Shown: positions 1-12,468, numbered from the stretch's first letter. The stretch is 64,000 nt of DNA from Cryptomeria japonica (GCF_030272615.1 NC_081412.1:106460296-106524295); one strand, 5' to 3'. A program made the numbers and translations. Notes: generated by a model from the letters alone, not told the origin.

Positions 1-1221
1 ACTCTCCCTCTTTTTGCTTGGTGTTGCATAAAGTAGTGACTGATATGTCTGTCTCTATATTGTAGGAGAAATGTTGAATAAATGCCTCTGCTAAGTCACC
101 CCATGACTTAATACCAGGTGGGAGTTGGGAGAACCATTCCATAGCTTGATCACCTAAGCTTTGTGGGAATAATCTCATCAAATATGTCTCTTCTGAAGCT
201 ACTTCAATGCAAGCTATGAAAAACTGTCTTATGTGTGCCTTAGGATCCCCTTTTCCTCTATACTTATCAAATTTATGTCCTCCATTTTCTTTTGTAAGTC
301 CCTGATTTGTTGCTCCAAATTGCTCTTAGGTGGAGATCGACTTCTTGGACCATACCCCATGCTTGAGGCACCAATTGGAGGAGAAGCATGTTGCATATAT
401 GGATGATATTGATCATACACATGTTCATATGGAGGAGGTGTATAGCGATGCTGCATATATGGACCACTTGGTATAGATTCATGTTGAGGAACGAAATATC
501 TATTTTGTCCATGTATACCATACTCTACAGGCATGTCATGTTCTAATGTGTTGCCCACAAATTTGACACGGGGTTTCCTTGTGTCCAAATTTTGAGCATG
601 CCTTTGAATATCCAATTGCTTTGGTGGTTGATCCTTAGCATTTGTATGTGATTGAGCATATCTTTCTGCATAAGACTTCCATAATGGTCTGCGAATGTGA
701 GTATCATATGCTTGACCATGTGTATGTGGGACCTCTAGTTTTTAAAACAAAGACGATGATGATTCAGGTACCATATGTGGTCCTTTATTGCCTCCACTAT
801 TAGGCCTTCTTTGATCCATGTTGGAGTGAGGTTGTTGCAAAGGTCGATTTTCCATTATTTGAGACATGTCAAAATCATAAGGTATCTTGGCTCCACTTTG
901 TGCCATCATTTGTAAGAAGTATTGTCTATCTCTCCTCATTATTTCCTCAATCAGTCGATTGAAGCGGGGGTCCATAATGGATTTTTCCACATTTGCTGAA
1001 TGTACTGAAAAGTTGTCCATATTGTCATTGTGTGTATCATTGTTGTTTGTAGTGTCCATGTTCTCAACATTTGGAATGTTTCTATAGGCATCCATGTCAG
1101 GTAATGTGTTATGATCAGTATTGAAAAAGACATCATTGTCATACTCATAAGAACTCATGTTTGCGGACTCTTGAGCCTCTTTAGTTTCTCTCCTAGATTT
1201 TTGAAGACGAGTTTCAACCAT
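1..1221 (-). pseudogene. Ty3/gypsy Gag remnant (partial, runs off the left edge)
   Basis: The reading frame starts at ATG 1221 (MVETRLQKSRRE) and runs leftwards. The first ~160 codons are acidic and Asn/Asp-rich. An in-frame TAA at 742-744 breaks it, and the same frame is then open to about 260 through a Pro/Tyr/His-rich linker. A frameshift near 265-285 moves the signal to another frame, where codons from about 268 to 1 read like a retrotransposon Gag core, with motifs such as GDPKAHIRQFF, YLMRLFPQSLGDQAMEWF and AFIQHFSYNIETDIS. These match the plant Ty3/gypsy Gag family by pattern. Gag would package element RNA into particles. Pol lies beyond the window. With one stop and one frameshift the copy looks dead. 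The class is fairly sure; the lineage (Tat-like?) is a guess. Confidence 0.8.
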
Positions 1222-3754
1222 GAACTAGGTATTGACCAAGATGTGTGAGACTAGATGAAAATGGAAAAAGTGTGGAAGACCAAGAGTTGGATGGAGTGTA
1301 AATGAATCTGAGGTGTACTTGCAATGTCCAAAGTGTAAGACCAAGTATGTATGTAGTAGAGTAGGTGTGACTTCCAAAGAGAGGATAGTTTCTCTTGATG
1401 AGGTAAGTTGACCTTGACTCTAAGTAAGACCAAATGAGACCCAAAGGTGATAGACCTTGATGAGGGACCACTTAGCAAAGTATTGTTGTATGTAGTGTGT
1501 TGACAAAGTATGATGAGGACAAGCAAGTGACCTTTTGACTGAAGTTTAGACAAGTGTGAATGTAAAGCAAGATGTGAAGCAATGATGGACTTTGTGAGAC
1601 CCAAAGACAAGTTGAATGCTAGATGAAAACCTGGAGAAACAACCTAGGAAGCTCAAGAATTTCGAAACTGATTGCTCTTGTTTGCTGGACTGTAAAATTT
1701 TTCCAATTTGTGAAGTTGTTGGTTGTGACCAAATCTGAATGTTTGACTATTTTTCGTGACAAGAGGACACAATATTGATGAGGACTCAATATTTGCAAGT
1801 GTTTAGACTGACAATGACTCCAAAAAAAGTGTGTTGTTTGATGTAAAAATGTTTTGCATACACTTGAAGACACAATGTTTTGCTGTTTGGTCTTGAATGC
1901 TTGAATGTTTAAAATAAGTCAAGCACAATTCTTATGGCTGGCCAAGACAATAGTTGTTGATCCCACCTGGGGTTTTACCCCCGAGGCTACGCTATTCAGA
2001 GCGGATACTTAGATGCTTGACCTCATTGGCTCCACCCTCGGCACTCACTTCTTGGGTCAGCCAAGCATCAATCCCCACGAAAACTCCCCGTGGCGAACTT
2101 TGTATCTCTACTAAGAACCGTATGTGTGTGGGCTGCTACCAGAGGTCCGACCTCCTGCCCCAACAACTAGAAGGATTTGGGCTTCTAAAACAAAAAGGTG
2201 CTAGTAAGGGCATCCGCTCGTGTGGCCATACATGCGGCACTTTCAGCTCTGTAAATACAGAAGACTCCCAGTCGGTAGGGGTTACGCCCTACAACTGATC
2301 AAATAAATTTGATCAAACAGGTTTATTGGGAGACATAGTGTCGGTATGAACTAATCAGCACACGTTATTCATAGTTTTCACTATGAATACATTTGTTTAT
2401 AGTGGTTCAGAAGAGGTGGGTTTTCTTCGCTACCACTTGGGTCGTTCTCTTCTCACTAGTAGTCCTAATGACCACACGGGAAGACAGACCCTCTAAAGAT
2501 TAAACAAAAAGAGCCTATTGCTCAAGACACAAAAGACAATGATTCAATTTTAGTGCACCAATGGAAGTGTTTGCTAGTCTATGAAAACAAGGCACACAAT
2601 AAAAATCCAAAAAAACCCTTGTCAAGGACCTGCAACAAAGAGTTGTTAGTAGTTTGAATTGTTTCAAATGATCACCCCTTCCTGCAAGCACACAAGTTAG
2701 GTAAATTTTAGATCCAAAAGACTTTGTGAAATAGGGGCCTTCAACAATGTGTTTTGTTGACCAATTCAAAGATCTGATTCATCATAAAAAAAGACCACCT
2801 GTAAAATTTCAAGAGATTTCCAAAAATGTAAGAAAATCCAAAAAGTTTGCTAATTTGCTCCAAAAATTAATTTTTTATAAAAAATCATAAAAAATTCATA
2901 TAAAATGCAAAATCGATCCAAAAAATCTGAAATTTTTACTGGAGAGTCTTGATGGTCTTCCAAACTTGCATAAAAAAATTTCTGCAACAAATCCAAGCAG
3001 TTTGTGAGATATGAGTAAAATAATGCAAAACCCTAATTTTTAAAGATTTAATTTTTGAGGAATTTTTTTGCATCAAATTTAAAATCACAAAGACCAGATC
3101 CTATGTATAATTCTGAGAGATTTCCAAAAATGTAAGAAAATCCAAAAAAATTGCTAATTTGCTCTCAAATGTAATTTTTTATGAAAAATCATAAACAATT
3201 CATATAAATTGCAAAATCGATCCAAAAAATCTGAAATTTGTACTGGATCCTTCTGATACTTTTTCTGAACTGCACAAATAATTTGATGCCAAAATTCAAA
3301 GCCGTTTGTGAGATATGATCAAAATAAGGAAAAACCCTAATTTTTAAAGATCCGATTTTTAGGGAAATATTTTGCATCAAAATTAAAATCACAAAGAATA
3401 GATCCTGTGTATAATTATGAGAGATTTCCAAAAATGTAAGAAAATCTGAAAAATTCTCTCATTTGCTCTCAAAATTAATTTGTTTTGAAAAATCATAAAA
3501 AATTCATAGAAAATGAAAATGCGCTCCAAAAAATCTGAATTTTTTATTGAGAGCTCTTGATACTTTCTTCAACCTGCAAAAAAAATTTGGTGCAAAATTT
3601 CTTAGCCGTTTGTGAGATATGATCAAATCTCTCCAAGATCGTGATTTTTGGTTCAAAACCCTAGCTGCACAAGGTTATTCTCCAAATTGTTTTACAAAAC
3701 AGCAATATAGGTTTAGAAAAATCTGCAAAAAACACAGATCTAACAAAAATCCAT
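1222..3754 (-). other. Long untranslated leader of the gypsy element
   Basis: About 2.5 kb lies between the primer binding site and the Gag start, with no credible long frame in the sense direction. It holds a block at about 1950-2300 that is clearly richer in G+C than its surroundings, and a 304-bp tandem repeat at 2813-3660. Long leaders are common in large plant gypsy elements. Open frames on the plus strand here (such as 1954-2298) have no recognisable motif and are probably chance. Confidence 0.55.
2813..3660. repeat. 304-bp tandem repeat, about 2.8 copies
   Basis: Units begin with GAGATTTCCAAAAATG at 2813, 3117 and 3421, an exact 304-bp spacing. Each has the same order of AT-rich blocks, the phrase GTTTGTGAGATATGA about 190 bp in, and CAAAACCCTAATTTTTAAAG or a relative near the end. 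The third unit is cut short near 3660. The copies differ at scattered bases, so the duplication is not new. It lies within the gypsy leader. Confidence 0.9.
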
Positions 3755-3772
3755 GTCCCACAGGGCGTGCCA
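3755..3772 (-). promoter_or_regulatory. Primer binding site of the gypsy element
   Basis: On the minus strand this reads TGGCACGCCCTGTGGGAC, two or three bases inside the CA end of the 5' LTR. It resembles the TGGCGCC...TGTGGG sites of plant Ty3/gypsy elements. The primer tRNA was not identified. Confidence 0.6.
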
Positions 3773-3775
3773 AAA

Positions 3776-4551
3776 TGTATATGGTGAAAATGGATAACAA
3801 TAATAACAAAATTGAAAAGCTAAATGAATTCAACCACCAAACCCTAACCTAACAACAACAAAGATCCACCATAACATATGAAGATTACCTAAGACAATGC
3901 AAATCAAATGAAATCACAAAGATTATACCATTATATGTACAATAGAGTTTTGATCTCCATTCTTCCTATCTCCATTGATCTTGCTTGATATATTTGCTCC
4001 CAGATTTTATGTGCACAAGAGCTTAACAAAGAATGGAATGTGGTTGCAAGTAGGATCATAGTATAGTCAAATGATCAAAAATAGTTCATTAACTCATTAG
4101 GGTTTGATAATGAAAGAAGCATCTCCTTAAATAGAAGACACTATATGAAATGGAGGGATAAGATTGAGAGGTGTAAAAAGAGGTCGGCTAGGATTAGAGG
4201 GTAGGTAGAAGAAATAATAAAATAATGAAAGAGGTAGGTAGTGTAAGAATTAAGAGATGAATGACATGTGTCATGTAGAAAAAGGCTAATGAATTAATTA
4301 AATAAATAAAGATTTATTTAATTAATAGAAGAAATGAGATCAATTAAATAAATAAGATATTTATTTAATTTAGGAAAATGATAATTTAAATAAATAAATG
4401 TATTTATTCAAATGAGAAATAAGGCTAGAAGAGGATAAATGAATTAATTAAATAAATAAAGATTTATTTAATTAATAGAAGAATTAGGCTTAGATAATTA
4501 AATAAATAAAATATTTATTTAATTAGACATGACAATTTTGGGTGTCTGCAG
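3776..4551 (-). repeat. 5' LTR of the gypsy element
   Basis: On the minus strand the LTR starts TGCAGACACCCAAAATTG at 4551 and ends ATACA at 3776, about 776 bp, followed by the primer binding site. The left neighbour of its start is the broken 3' LTR of Copia-A, which fixes the insertion point. The partner 3' LTR and the target duplication lie outside the window. A TATTTAAGG stretch near 4121-4129 (minus sense) could be the TATA element. The outer half holds an array of AT-rich hairpins. Confidence 0.75.
4281..4530. repeat. Array of five AT-rich inverted repeats inside the gypsy LTR
   Basis: Five short palindromes of the form AATTAAATAAATAAA...TTTATTTAATT lie at roughly 4284-4323, 4334-4371, 4383-4410, 4441-4479 and 4497-4528. 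They are separated by short spacers containing GAAGAAATGAG or similar. Each can fold into a stem of about 12-16 bp with a very short loop. Confidence 0.85.
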
Positions 4552-4604
4552 ATATAAATAGATAGGTATATGGTTTTCTCTGATCGATGCTACTTGGATC
4601 AACA
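4552..4604 (-). repeat. Stub of the Copia-A 3' LTR, cut by the gypsy insertion
   Basis: These 53 bases match the first bases of the intact 5' LTR at 9,671-9,724 with three visible mismatches. The match starts at TGTTGATCCAAG (minus sense, 4604) and stops exactly where the gypsy LTR begins. The rest of this LTR should lie beyond the far end of the gypsy element, outside the window. Confidence 0.85.
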
Positions 4605-4616
4605 CTCCCTCTTAGC
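4605..4616 (-). promoter_or_regulatory. Polypurine tract of Copia-A
   Basis: On the minus strand GCTAAGAGGGAG directly precedes the TGTTGATC start of the 3' LTR. This is the expected position of the plus-strand primer for reverse transcription. Confidence 0.75.
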
Positions 4617-5132
4617 TAGGGAAGATAAAGTTACCATATCTATCATCTCATTTCTTATGATGGTCAGGATTCCTTATGAGGTTTCATAATCTTACTCTAC
4701 ATAGGATTATACCATTCAATTATGAAGTATCACCTAAACATGTGATACAAGGGGTTAGTCAATTTGTAATGACATGATATCACCTAAGCACGTGATGTCA
4801 GTATTACCTACACATGCAATACTAAGGATAATCATATGAAAATAATTCAATTTTCAACATATCCAAGTTGTGATAAGTGCACTAGCATTCTATTTCAAAT
4901 GTAATATCACAACACAATCATGACACATCCATGACATACCAGAGATCCTATCACGATAACTGGTTTGAACATCATAAGATCATCACCTTATGATGTTCCC
5001 ATACAAGTGTACAATATTTGAGAAGTCGTCACTTCTTGAATATGAACACAGGGGGTTACACCCATAGAAGTCCTAACACGACAAAGAAGTTTACACATTA
5101 AACATCTTACTGATATGCAAGTATAGGTTACA

Positions 5133-8100
5133 AAACAGATTACCTTTCTATCATACCCAAACCTTTTCTGAAGTGATCAACCTTCACTCTGGAAAGGGGT
5201 TTGGTCAGAATATCTGCAGTCTAGTCTCTTGTATTCACATACTCCAATTGGATCACATTTTTGTCTACCATATCTCGCACGTAATGGTATGGAATCTCAA
5301 TATGCTTGGATCTATCATGGAACACTGGATTCACTGAAAGTTTTATGCAGCTTTGATTGTCGCAATGGATAATAGTAGGCTTGATAGGATCACCAAACAA
5401 TCCCACAAGTAATTTTCTAAGCCACACTGCTTCTTGAGTAGCCATGGAGGCCGCAATGTATTTAGCCTCGGTAGAACTTTGCGCTACAGAAGACTGCTTT
5501 CTGTTGATCCAAGATATCATGGCTGATCCCAAACTGAAGCAACACATAGAGGTGCTTTTCCCGTCAGTCACACTTCCAGCCCAATCTGAATCTGTGAATC
5601 CGTGTGGATTAAGATCAACTTTCTCATACTTGAGACCAAGATTCAAGGTGCCTTGTAAATATCTCATAATGTGTTTTATTGCAACCAGGTGTATCTCCTT
5701 TGGCTCACACATAAATTGACTCAAAGCATTCACTGCATAGCAGATATCTGGTCTTGTATTTACTAGAGGTACATAAGAGACCCAATCATCTGCCTGTATA
5801 GAGTGGGGTCAGTAGAAGGTGATTCTGCTACTGCTTCTTTAAGTTTATGAAGATTGGTTTCCATTGGAGCGGTCATGGGTCTACAGTTTAGCATTCCAAA
5901 TCGCTTCAGAATGTCCAAGGTATACTTGCCTTGGTTTAGAATAATGTTATCAGAATTCTGCCATACTTCCAACCCTAGGAAATAATGAAGGAATCCCAAA
6001 TCCTTCATATCAAATTCTTTCAATAGATCTTTCTTGCATTGATCTATAGGGTGATCTTCTCTTGTGATTAATAAGTCATCAACATATAAAATCAATATTA
6101 GCATATCACCTTTGTTATGTTTGTAGTAGAGATTAGGATCCGCATCATTTTTAGAGAAACTTAGTTTTGATAGATATGTGTCAATTCTTTCATACCAGGC
6201 CCTGGGAGCCTGTTTAAGCCCATATAGAGCTTTCTTGAGTCTACACACATGAGACTCTGCATGATGAATCTCAAACCCTTCAGGTTGCTCTAGGTATACT
6301 TCTTCAGAGATCTCTCCATTAAGAAAAGTTGTCTTTATATCCATTTGGTGTACCTTCCATCCTTTTGTTGCTGCAATGGCTAGCACAGTCCTTATTTATA
6401 TCTGGCTACGGGAGCAAATGTCTCTTCATAGTCTATTCCTTCCTTTTGAGAGAACTCTCTGGCTACAAATCTTGCCTTATGTTTTTCAATACTGCCATCT
6501 GTTGCATGTTTGATCTTAAAAAGCCATTTAGAAGAAACAACAGATTTCTTAGTTGGCCTAGGAATAATCTCCCATACATCATTTTTCATTATGGATTGAT
6601 ACTCTTCAGACATAGCATCCTTCCATACTTGATGTTTAAGGGCATCAGTTACATATTCAGGTTCATTTTTAGATAGATCATTCATAAGAGCAACATAGCT
6701 AGTAAATTTATTAGGCTTTTTGCTTTCTTTGAAGGTTCCTGAAGGAGCAGCAAACCTTTGAGCTTCTTCTACTATTTTGGTGGCCCATAGTGGTCTTTTC
6801 TTGAGATTTCTAGGTGAGTGTTCATTTTCATTTTCAGTTTCATCTAGATTCTCCCTCTGAAACTCAGGAGCAGGATCTTCATCTAAGTTAGAAATAGGGA
6901 CATAGATTTCAGGTTCTATGGAGCTTTGAGCTCTTTTGAAGGCTAAGTCTTCCTCAAAGATTACATCCCTACTTAGTTCAATATTTCTTTGACCAAGTAC
7001 ATAGATTCTATAGGCTTTGGAGGTTTCACTATATCCTACAATCATTCCTCTTTTTCCAGAAGGGTCTAGTTTTAGTCTTTTTTCTTTAGGTACATGGATA
7101 TAGACAGGACACCCAAATATCCTAAGGTGGCTGATATCTAGCTTAATTTTAGTGAATACTTCCTCAAGAATTTTATCTTCAAGATGGGAGTGTGGGCATC
7201 TGTTCTGTATATATACAACAGTGATGGATGCTTTTGCTCAGAGATTTGTGTTAAGGTTTTGATCTAGAATCATGGCCTTGGTAGCTTTGACTATAGTCCT
7301 ATTTTTTCTTTCAGCTACCCCATTTTGTTGGGGGCTATAAGGTATAGTAAGCTCCCTCTTAATCCCATTATCTCTACAAAATTCTCTAAACGAATCTGAT
7401 GTGTATTCTCCCCCATTGTCAGTTCTTAGGGTTTTAACTTTGTTTCCAAAGTAGTTTTTAGTTAGTGATTTAAATTCTTTAAACCTAGAGAGGATCTCTT
7501 CTGATTCTTTACATTTCAGAAAGTAGATCCAAGTCTTCCTAGAGTAGTCATCAACAAATATTACATAATACAAGAATCCCCCTAGAGATGGTACGGATAT
7601 AGGTCCACATACATCAGAATGAATTAACTCTAGAACTTTACTAGTTTTCCTAGTACTATTTTGGAATGTACCCTTGGTATTTTTACATAGGGCACATCCT
7701 TTGCATGCCCCTGAATGATCTTGTTTTAACTTAGGTAGACCTGTGACAAGGTTTTCCATTATAATGCCCTAAAATTCAAATGGCCTAATCTTCTATGCCA
7801 AACTTCATTTGCATTAGTGGCTTCATCGATTAGGGCTAGGTTGGGTTCTATGCACAGCTCATACAAATAGCCTTGTCTCTGTGCAATGGTCTTTGCCTTC
7901 TTGATGGAAGAGTTCTTTGGCCAAGCCAATACTCTATTGTCCATGAATGTCACTCTGTATCCATTATCTTCGAGTGCTGATATAGAGACTAGATTCCTTT
8001 TGATGTCGGGGACATATAGTACTCCTTCGAGTCGTAAGGATATGCCTGTCTTCAATTTGATGGTGCAGGTTCCCATTCCTCTGACTAGATGTAAGGAGTC

Positions 8101-9075
8101 ATCTCCGATGGTTATTTCCTCATTACTCTCCTCTGTCATGGAGTCAAGTACTTCTCTAAACCCTGTGATGTGCCTAGATGAACCACTGTCAATCACCCAT
8201 GAGTTGATCTTGTTAGAAGCTTGGCTTGTGAGTGTTGAGTAGAATACATACTTTCTGGAGTCATCTTCCCCTTTAGTCTTTCCTGCTTTGGCAAATGTAG
8301 CATGTTGCTTGGTTCTTTCCGGGCACTTTGCAACATAGTGTTCAAACTAATCACATCTGTAACATTGGATGTGAGATAAGTCCTTTTTTGAAGTGTTCTT
8401 GCCTTGATGACCTTTTCTCTTCCTAAACTGCCTTTTCTTATTTTGCTTGGTGGAGTTAGTGTTTAGGACTTGTAGGTCTTCATCTATATTCTTATGTTTT
8501 ATTCCTTTCTTATTCAGTCTAGATTCCTCTTGGAGACAATCATCTCTTAGTCTTTCAAACTCAGGATATTTGTCCCTTGCACTGATGCCCTGGACAAATG
8601 TTTCCCATGTACTAGGTAACCCATCTAGAGCAATGAGTGTTAACTCTTTTATCTGAATCTCATATCTTAGAGTAGCTAGTTCATCTCTTAGAGTTGAGAT
8701 CCTCATGAAGTAGGTGTTTACTGTCTCTCCTTTGTTCATGGTTATATGATTGATTTCTCACTTCAAGGCTAGAGTTCGACTTGCATTTGATATCTCAAAT
8801 GTGTTCACAAGTGCTTTGAACATTTCAAAAGCCGTTTCATGTTTCTTTATAATGGGCATTATGTTATTTCTCACCCCATCAACAATAAATTTGATTGCTT
8901 TTTCATTTCCTTCTAACCATGATGTTTTGTCAGGTTCAGTCTTTGGTTCTGTAGATTCAGTCTTGATAAAAGTTTTGACTTTGCTCTCCCTTAGAATCAT
9001 CTTGATTCTAAACTTCCGTGTGGAGAAATCATCACCCACACCAAGTCTATCTTCGAATCTCATAGCATTGGTCAT
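5133..9075 (-). pseudogene. Copia-A gag-pol, decayed
   Basis: Gag starts at ATG 9075. Domain order follows, with visible motifs. The zinc knuckle CYRCD-stop-FEHYVAKC lies near 8330-8360, protease (IDSGSSRHITG) near 8190, and the integrase HHCC finger near 7700-7790. The integrase catalytic residues are in HSDVCGP, LRTDNGGEY and QQNGVAERKNR. Reverse transcriptase has LYVDDLLI near 6080, and RNase H has DSDWAG, STEAKYIAAS and HCDNQSCIK (5300-5620). Lesions are in-frame stops at 8758 (TGA), 8347 (TAG, inside the knuckle), 7238 (TGA, where Trp is expected) and 5221 (TAG, where Gln is expected). Frameshifts lie near 7759, 6390 and 5755. It cannot make a functional polyprotein. The copia lineage is not assigned. 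Confidence 0.9.
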
Positions 9076-9150
9076 TAGAGAAATAGAATCCTTGATATAA
9101 ACTAGTTCTTAAATTTTCCACAAAATTGAATAGCCTCAGGTTCTATAACT

Positions 9151-9164
9151 TGGCTCTGATACCA
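9151..9164 (-). promoter_or_regulatory. Copia-A primer binding site (initiator-Met tRNA type)
   Basis: TGGTATCAGAGCCA on the minus strand directly follows the CA end of the LTR. It matches the usual plant copia site complementary to the 3' end of initiator-Met tRNA. Confidence 0.9.
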
Positions 9165-9724
9165 TGTAATTGTTATTGTAGTTTCCAATTTAATGAACAA
9201 GTTATATGCAAGATGGTATATTTCAGATTTAGGTATTATGATTATGACAATAATATTGTTGTCTTTCTTTTGTTGTAGGTATGGAGGATGAACATGTATC
9301 GTTTTCAATGTCATCCCCTTTCTTTCGAATGATGCATATATAGTAAGGTAGTCACGATCAAGTGGCACCTTGATCAGATATGTCTTTTAGACATGTCCGA
9401 CCAAGATGTCACTTGGTCGTGACTCTTCCATATGGCAACCAATCCATTTGGTGTCTACGATAACTAATCTGTGCCATTGTAAACACACCCGATAATGAAT
9501 CGGTATCAAAGCAAACAAGCCCAATAACTAATTCGGGTCAATTCTAATATAACCCGATTATATATCAATAATGTTTTGGACATGTATTAATTGCAATTCG
9601 ATAATGAAGAGGTTCGATATATAAATCATTCATATGAAATATATATCTGCATTACCATCTTTCTTCATTTGATATAAACAGATAGGTATATGGTTTTATC
9701 TGATCGATGCTACTTGAATCAACA
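9165..9724 (-). repeat. Copia-A 5' LTR
   Basis: A 560-bp LTR running from TGTTGATTCAAG (9724, minus sense) to ATTACA (9165), with TG...CA ends and the primer binding site next to it. Bases 9725-9729 (TCCTT) should be one copy of the target duplication; the other lies outside the window. Confidence 0.88.
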
Positions 9725-12468
9725 TCCTTGATAGAGTACTTTCCATTCTTCGCAGGGCACCATATCAATTTGTCCAAAACATTAGAGATAAAGATAATGT
9801 GGTTCTTGAGAATCAGAGAAAATTTTACCTTTTGACCTAGGGAGATTGGGAGTAGAGTTGGCTTCTTCCAAATGAAATGATTTGAAGGCTTCTCAAGATC
9901 ATCTATGTAATCATAAAGGTGAGAACCCCAATGAGCAGTAAATATAGGGATCACATCTACTAGGGACTCCTCAAGATTGAGAGGGGGGAGACCACTCCAT
10001 GAATCATGCCAAAAGTTGACTTCTTTGCCACTATGTACTTGCCACGATAAGTATCTAGTAATCACATTCCTAGAGTCCATCATGAAGTTCCAAACTGCAG
10101 ACCCTGATGGAGGATCAAGGATAGTAAATATACCTGAAGGGGTAGGAGTATCTAAATACTTTGCTTGCATAATTTGACACCACAAAGCATGTGGTTTTCA
10201 TACATATTCCAAACTAGCTTTCCCCCAAAGGCCTTATTCCTTTTTGAAAGATCGTGTATACCCACCCCACCCGTAGATTTGCTTGGAGTCATTTTGTTGA
10301 GAGACACAAGTGGGATTTTTTTATCTTCTGAAAGATTACCTTTCCAAATAAAATTCTGAATAATTTTCTTGATATGAGAGACAATAGATTTTGGGGCTTG
10401 AAGGACTGAAATGTAGTAGTTTGGAATTGTAGGCAGAACAATTTTGACAAGAAGGATTCTGCCTGACAGAGATAACCATCTAGCTTTCCACACATAAATT
10501 TTTCTTTTTAATCTGTCAATCACATAATTCCAAAAAGAAGGTTTCCCTACTCCCATAAAGAAAGGGATACCCAAGTATGATGATGGAAGAGAATCCACTA
10601 GAAAGCCCCAATGTTTGGATAATGTTGTTAGACACCATTTCAGAAGTATTGAATATGAGTAGTTTAGATTTTTGCGCATTGATTTTCTGTCCAGATCCGG
10701 AAGTATATATGTCCAATATTTTCTTAATATGCCTTGCTTCTTGTATATTGGAACAACCAAATAAAAGTGTATCATCTGCAAATAAAGTGTGGGTGATAGA
10801 AATTGAGGTATTAGGGATGCATACCCCCTTCCAAAAACCCAAACTCAACTTCTTATTGACCAATCTGCTAAAAGCTTCTGCCATGATAATGAAAAGAAAA
10901 GGTGATAGTGGGTCACCTTGTCGAACCCCGTGGGTGGCTTGAAAAAACCCAGAAGGATTACCATTAACAATAATTGAAAAATGTGCCCAGAGAGGCAATT
11001 TTTGATCCATTTGCACCACTTATCTGAGAAGCCAAACATTTTAAGCACTCTCAAAAGAAAGGACCAACATACTTTATCATATGCTTTCAACATGTCTAAT
11101 TTAGCTATAAAAGTAGGGGGCCGTGAAGAGTTAATTGTGTGCAAAACTTCATGGGCCACAAGCGCACCTTCTGATGTTTCCCTGCCAGGAACAAAACCTC
11201 CTTGTTGAAGAGATATTACTTTAGGTATCAAAGATTTTAACTGGAGATATATAGCTTTTGTGAAAATCTTGTACACTGAATTACACAAGGAGATGGGCCT
11301 TAAATCTACAAAAGATTGAGGGTTATTGGATTTGGGGATAAGAGCAAGATGGGTTAAATTGAAGTTCTTGAGAATAAAAGCTTTTTGTCTTGACTCCTCC
11401 AAAGCCATTAAAAGATCAAAGCCTAAAACGTCCCAACACTTTTGAAAGAATAGTATGGTGAAACCATCAAGGTCTGGAGACTTGTCAGGAGCCATCGAAA
11501 CTACCACCTCTTGTAATTCAGCAAGAGAGAAAGGTTGCATCAGATAATCATTATCACGTTGTGAAATCAGACAAGGAATGGAGTCTAACAATATGTCGAC
11601 ACTGGACTCCTCAGGAACAAAAGGAGGGAGGGAGAAAGAAGATTTTTATAGAAGAGTTCACCCTCTTCCCTAATTTCTTGTTCATTAGTTAATTTTTCCC
11701 CAAAGAAGAGGCATTTATAGAAAAGATAGTAGATGTAGCTTTCTTAATCTTTGCAGATGCCTGGAAGAATTTAGTATTTTTATCTCCTTTTAGCCACAAT
11801 TCCCTTGATTTTTGTCTCCAATATTCCTCCTCTCTAGAGCACAATTCTTCCCAATAGCTTTGTAAATGTTTCTGCTTTGAGAAAATTTCTGGATTAATCC
11901 CAGTAGAAAAGATAAGTTCATTGACGTCCTTTAATTCCTTCTCTACCTTTGTTTTTTCTGTAAAGATATTTTTGAATACTTCCCTATTCTAGACTTTGAT
12001 ATATGCTTTTACAAATTGCATTTTCATATAAAGTTGAAACATTTTGTTCCCCCTACGGAAGGGGGCACTCACCCACCATTGACGAAGCAGAGCATGAAAA
12101 TGTGGGTGCCGAAATCACATTCTTTCAAACTTAAAAGAAGATCTATGATGATAAACTTCATGTTTATCTAGGCATAATTCGATAGGAAAATGGTCAGACC
12201 CGAAGAACGATAGAATTTTAGAGCTGAAAGTATATTTCTAAAGGATCCATTCATATGAAGTGAAAAACCCGTCCAATCTACTTGCAATGTGAAGGGAAGT
12301 TCTCCGGTTTGTCCATGTAAATTAACCATTAGAAGGTGAAATGTCAGAAAGGGCATTATCAGACACAAAAGATCTAAAGTCTTCAATCACCTTAGACGCT
12401 GTAGGATTGCCTCCCTGTTTCTCATCCTGAGACAAGATTGCATTAAAAACTTCAAAAGTTATGTGAAA
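9725..12468 (-). pseudogene. LINE-A (L1 type) ORF2 remnant, 5'-truncated and cut by Copia-A
   Basis: On the minus strand, endonuclease C-terminal motifs come first (NAILSQDEKQGG near 12,440; FTWTN and SRLDGF near 12,300; SDHFPIEL near 12,190). A linker with stops holds LKGDKNTKFFQASA (~11,780). Reverse transcriptase covers about 11,560-10,700, with PDKSPDLDGF, LIPKSNNPQSF, KLDMLKAYDKV, HGVRQGDPLSPFLF and FADDTLLF. A maturase-like/zf-RVT region (WKARWLSLSGR; STGGVGIHDL; WHDSWSG) stops at GKYSIKD, exactly at the Copia-A LTR. Frameshifts lie near 10,985, 10,750 and 10,180, with several stops upstream. No ORF1 is present. The 5' end meets TM9SF intron sequence at about 12,470, as expected for a 5'-truncated LINE. 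The missing 3' end should lie left of the window. Confidence 0.88.

Larger units (their letters stand above)
4552..9724 (-). mobile_element. Ty1/copia retrotransposon Copia-A
   Basis: In minus-strand order it has a 5' LTR (9165-9724), primer binding site, gag, protease, integrase, reverse transcriptase, RNase H, polypurine tract and the stub of the 3' LTR. Integrase before reverse transcriptase defines the copia class. The 9724 end interrupts a LINE C-terminal coding region, and the other end is interrupted by the gypsy element. About 530 bp between the last coding motif (~5130) and the polypurine tract is a non-coding tail with short repeats containing CACCTAA and GTGATAC. Confidence 0.9.

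Noticed and set aside
1954-2298. 114-codon plus-strand open frame in the G+C-rich block
   Set aside because: Antisense to the gypsy leader, with no motif; stop codons are just rarer in G+C-rich DNA.
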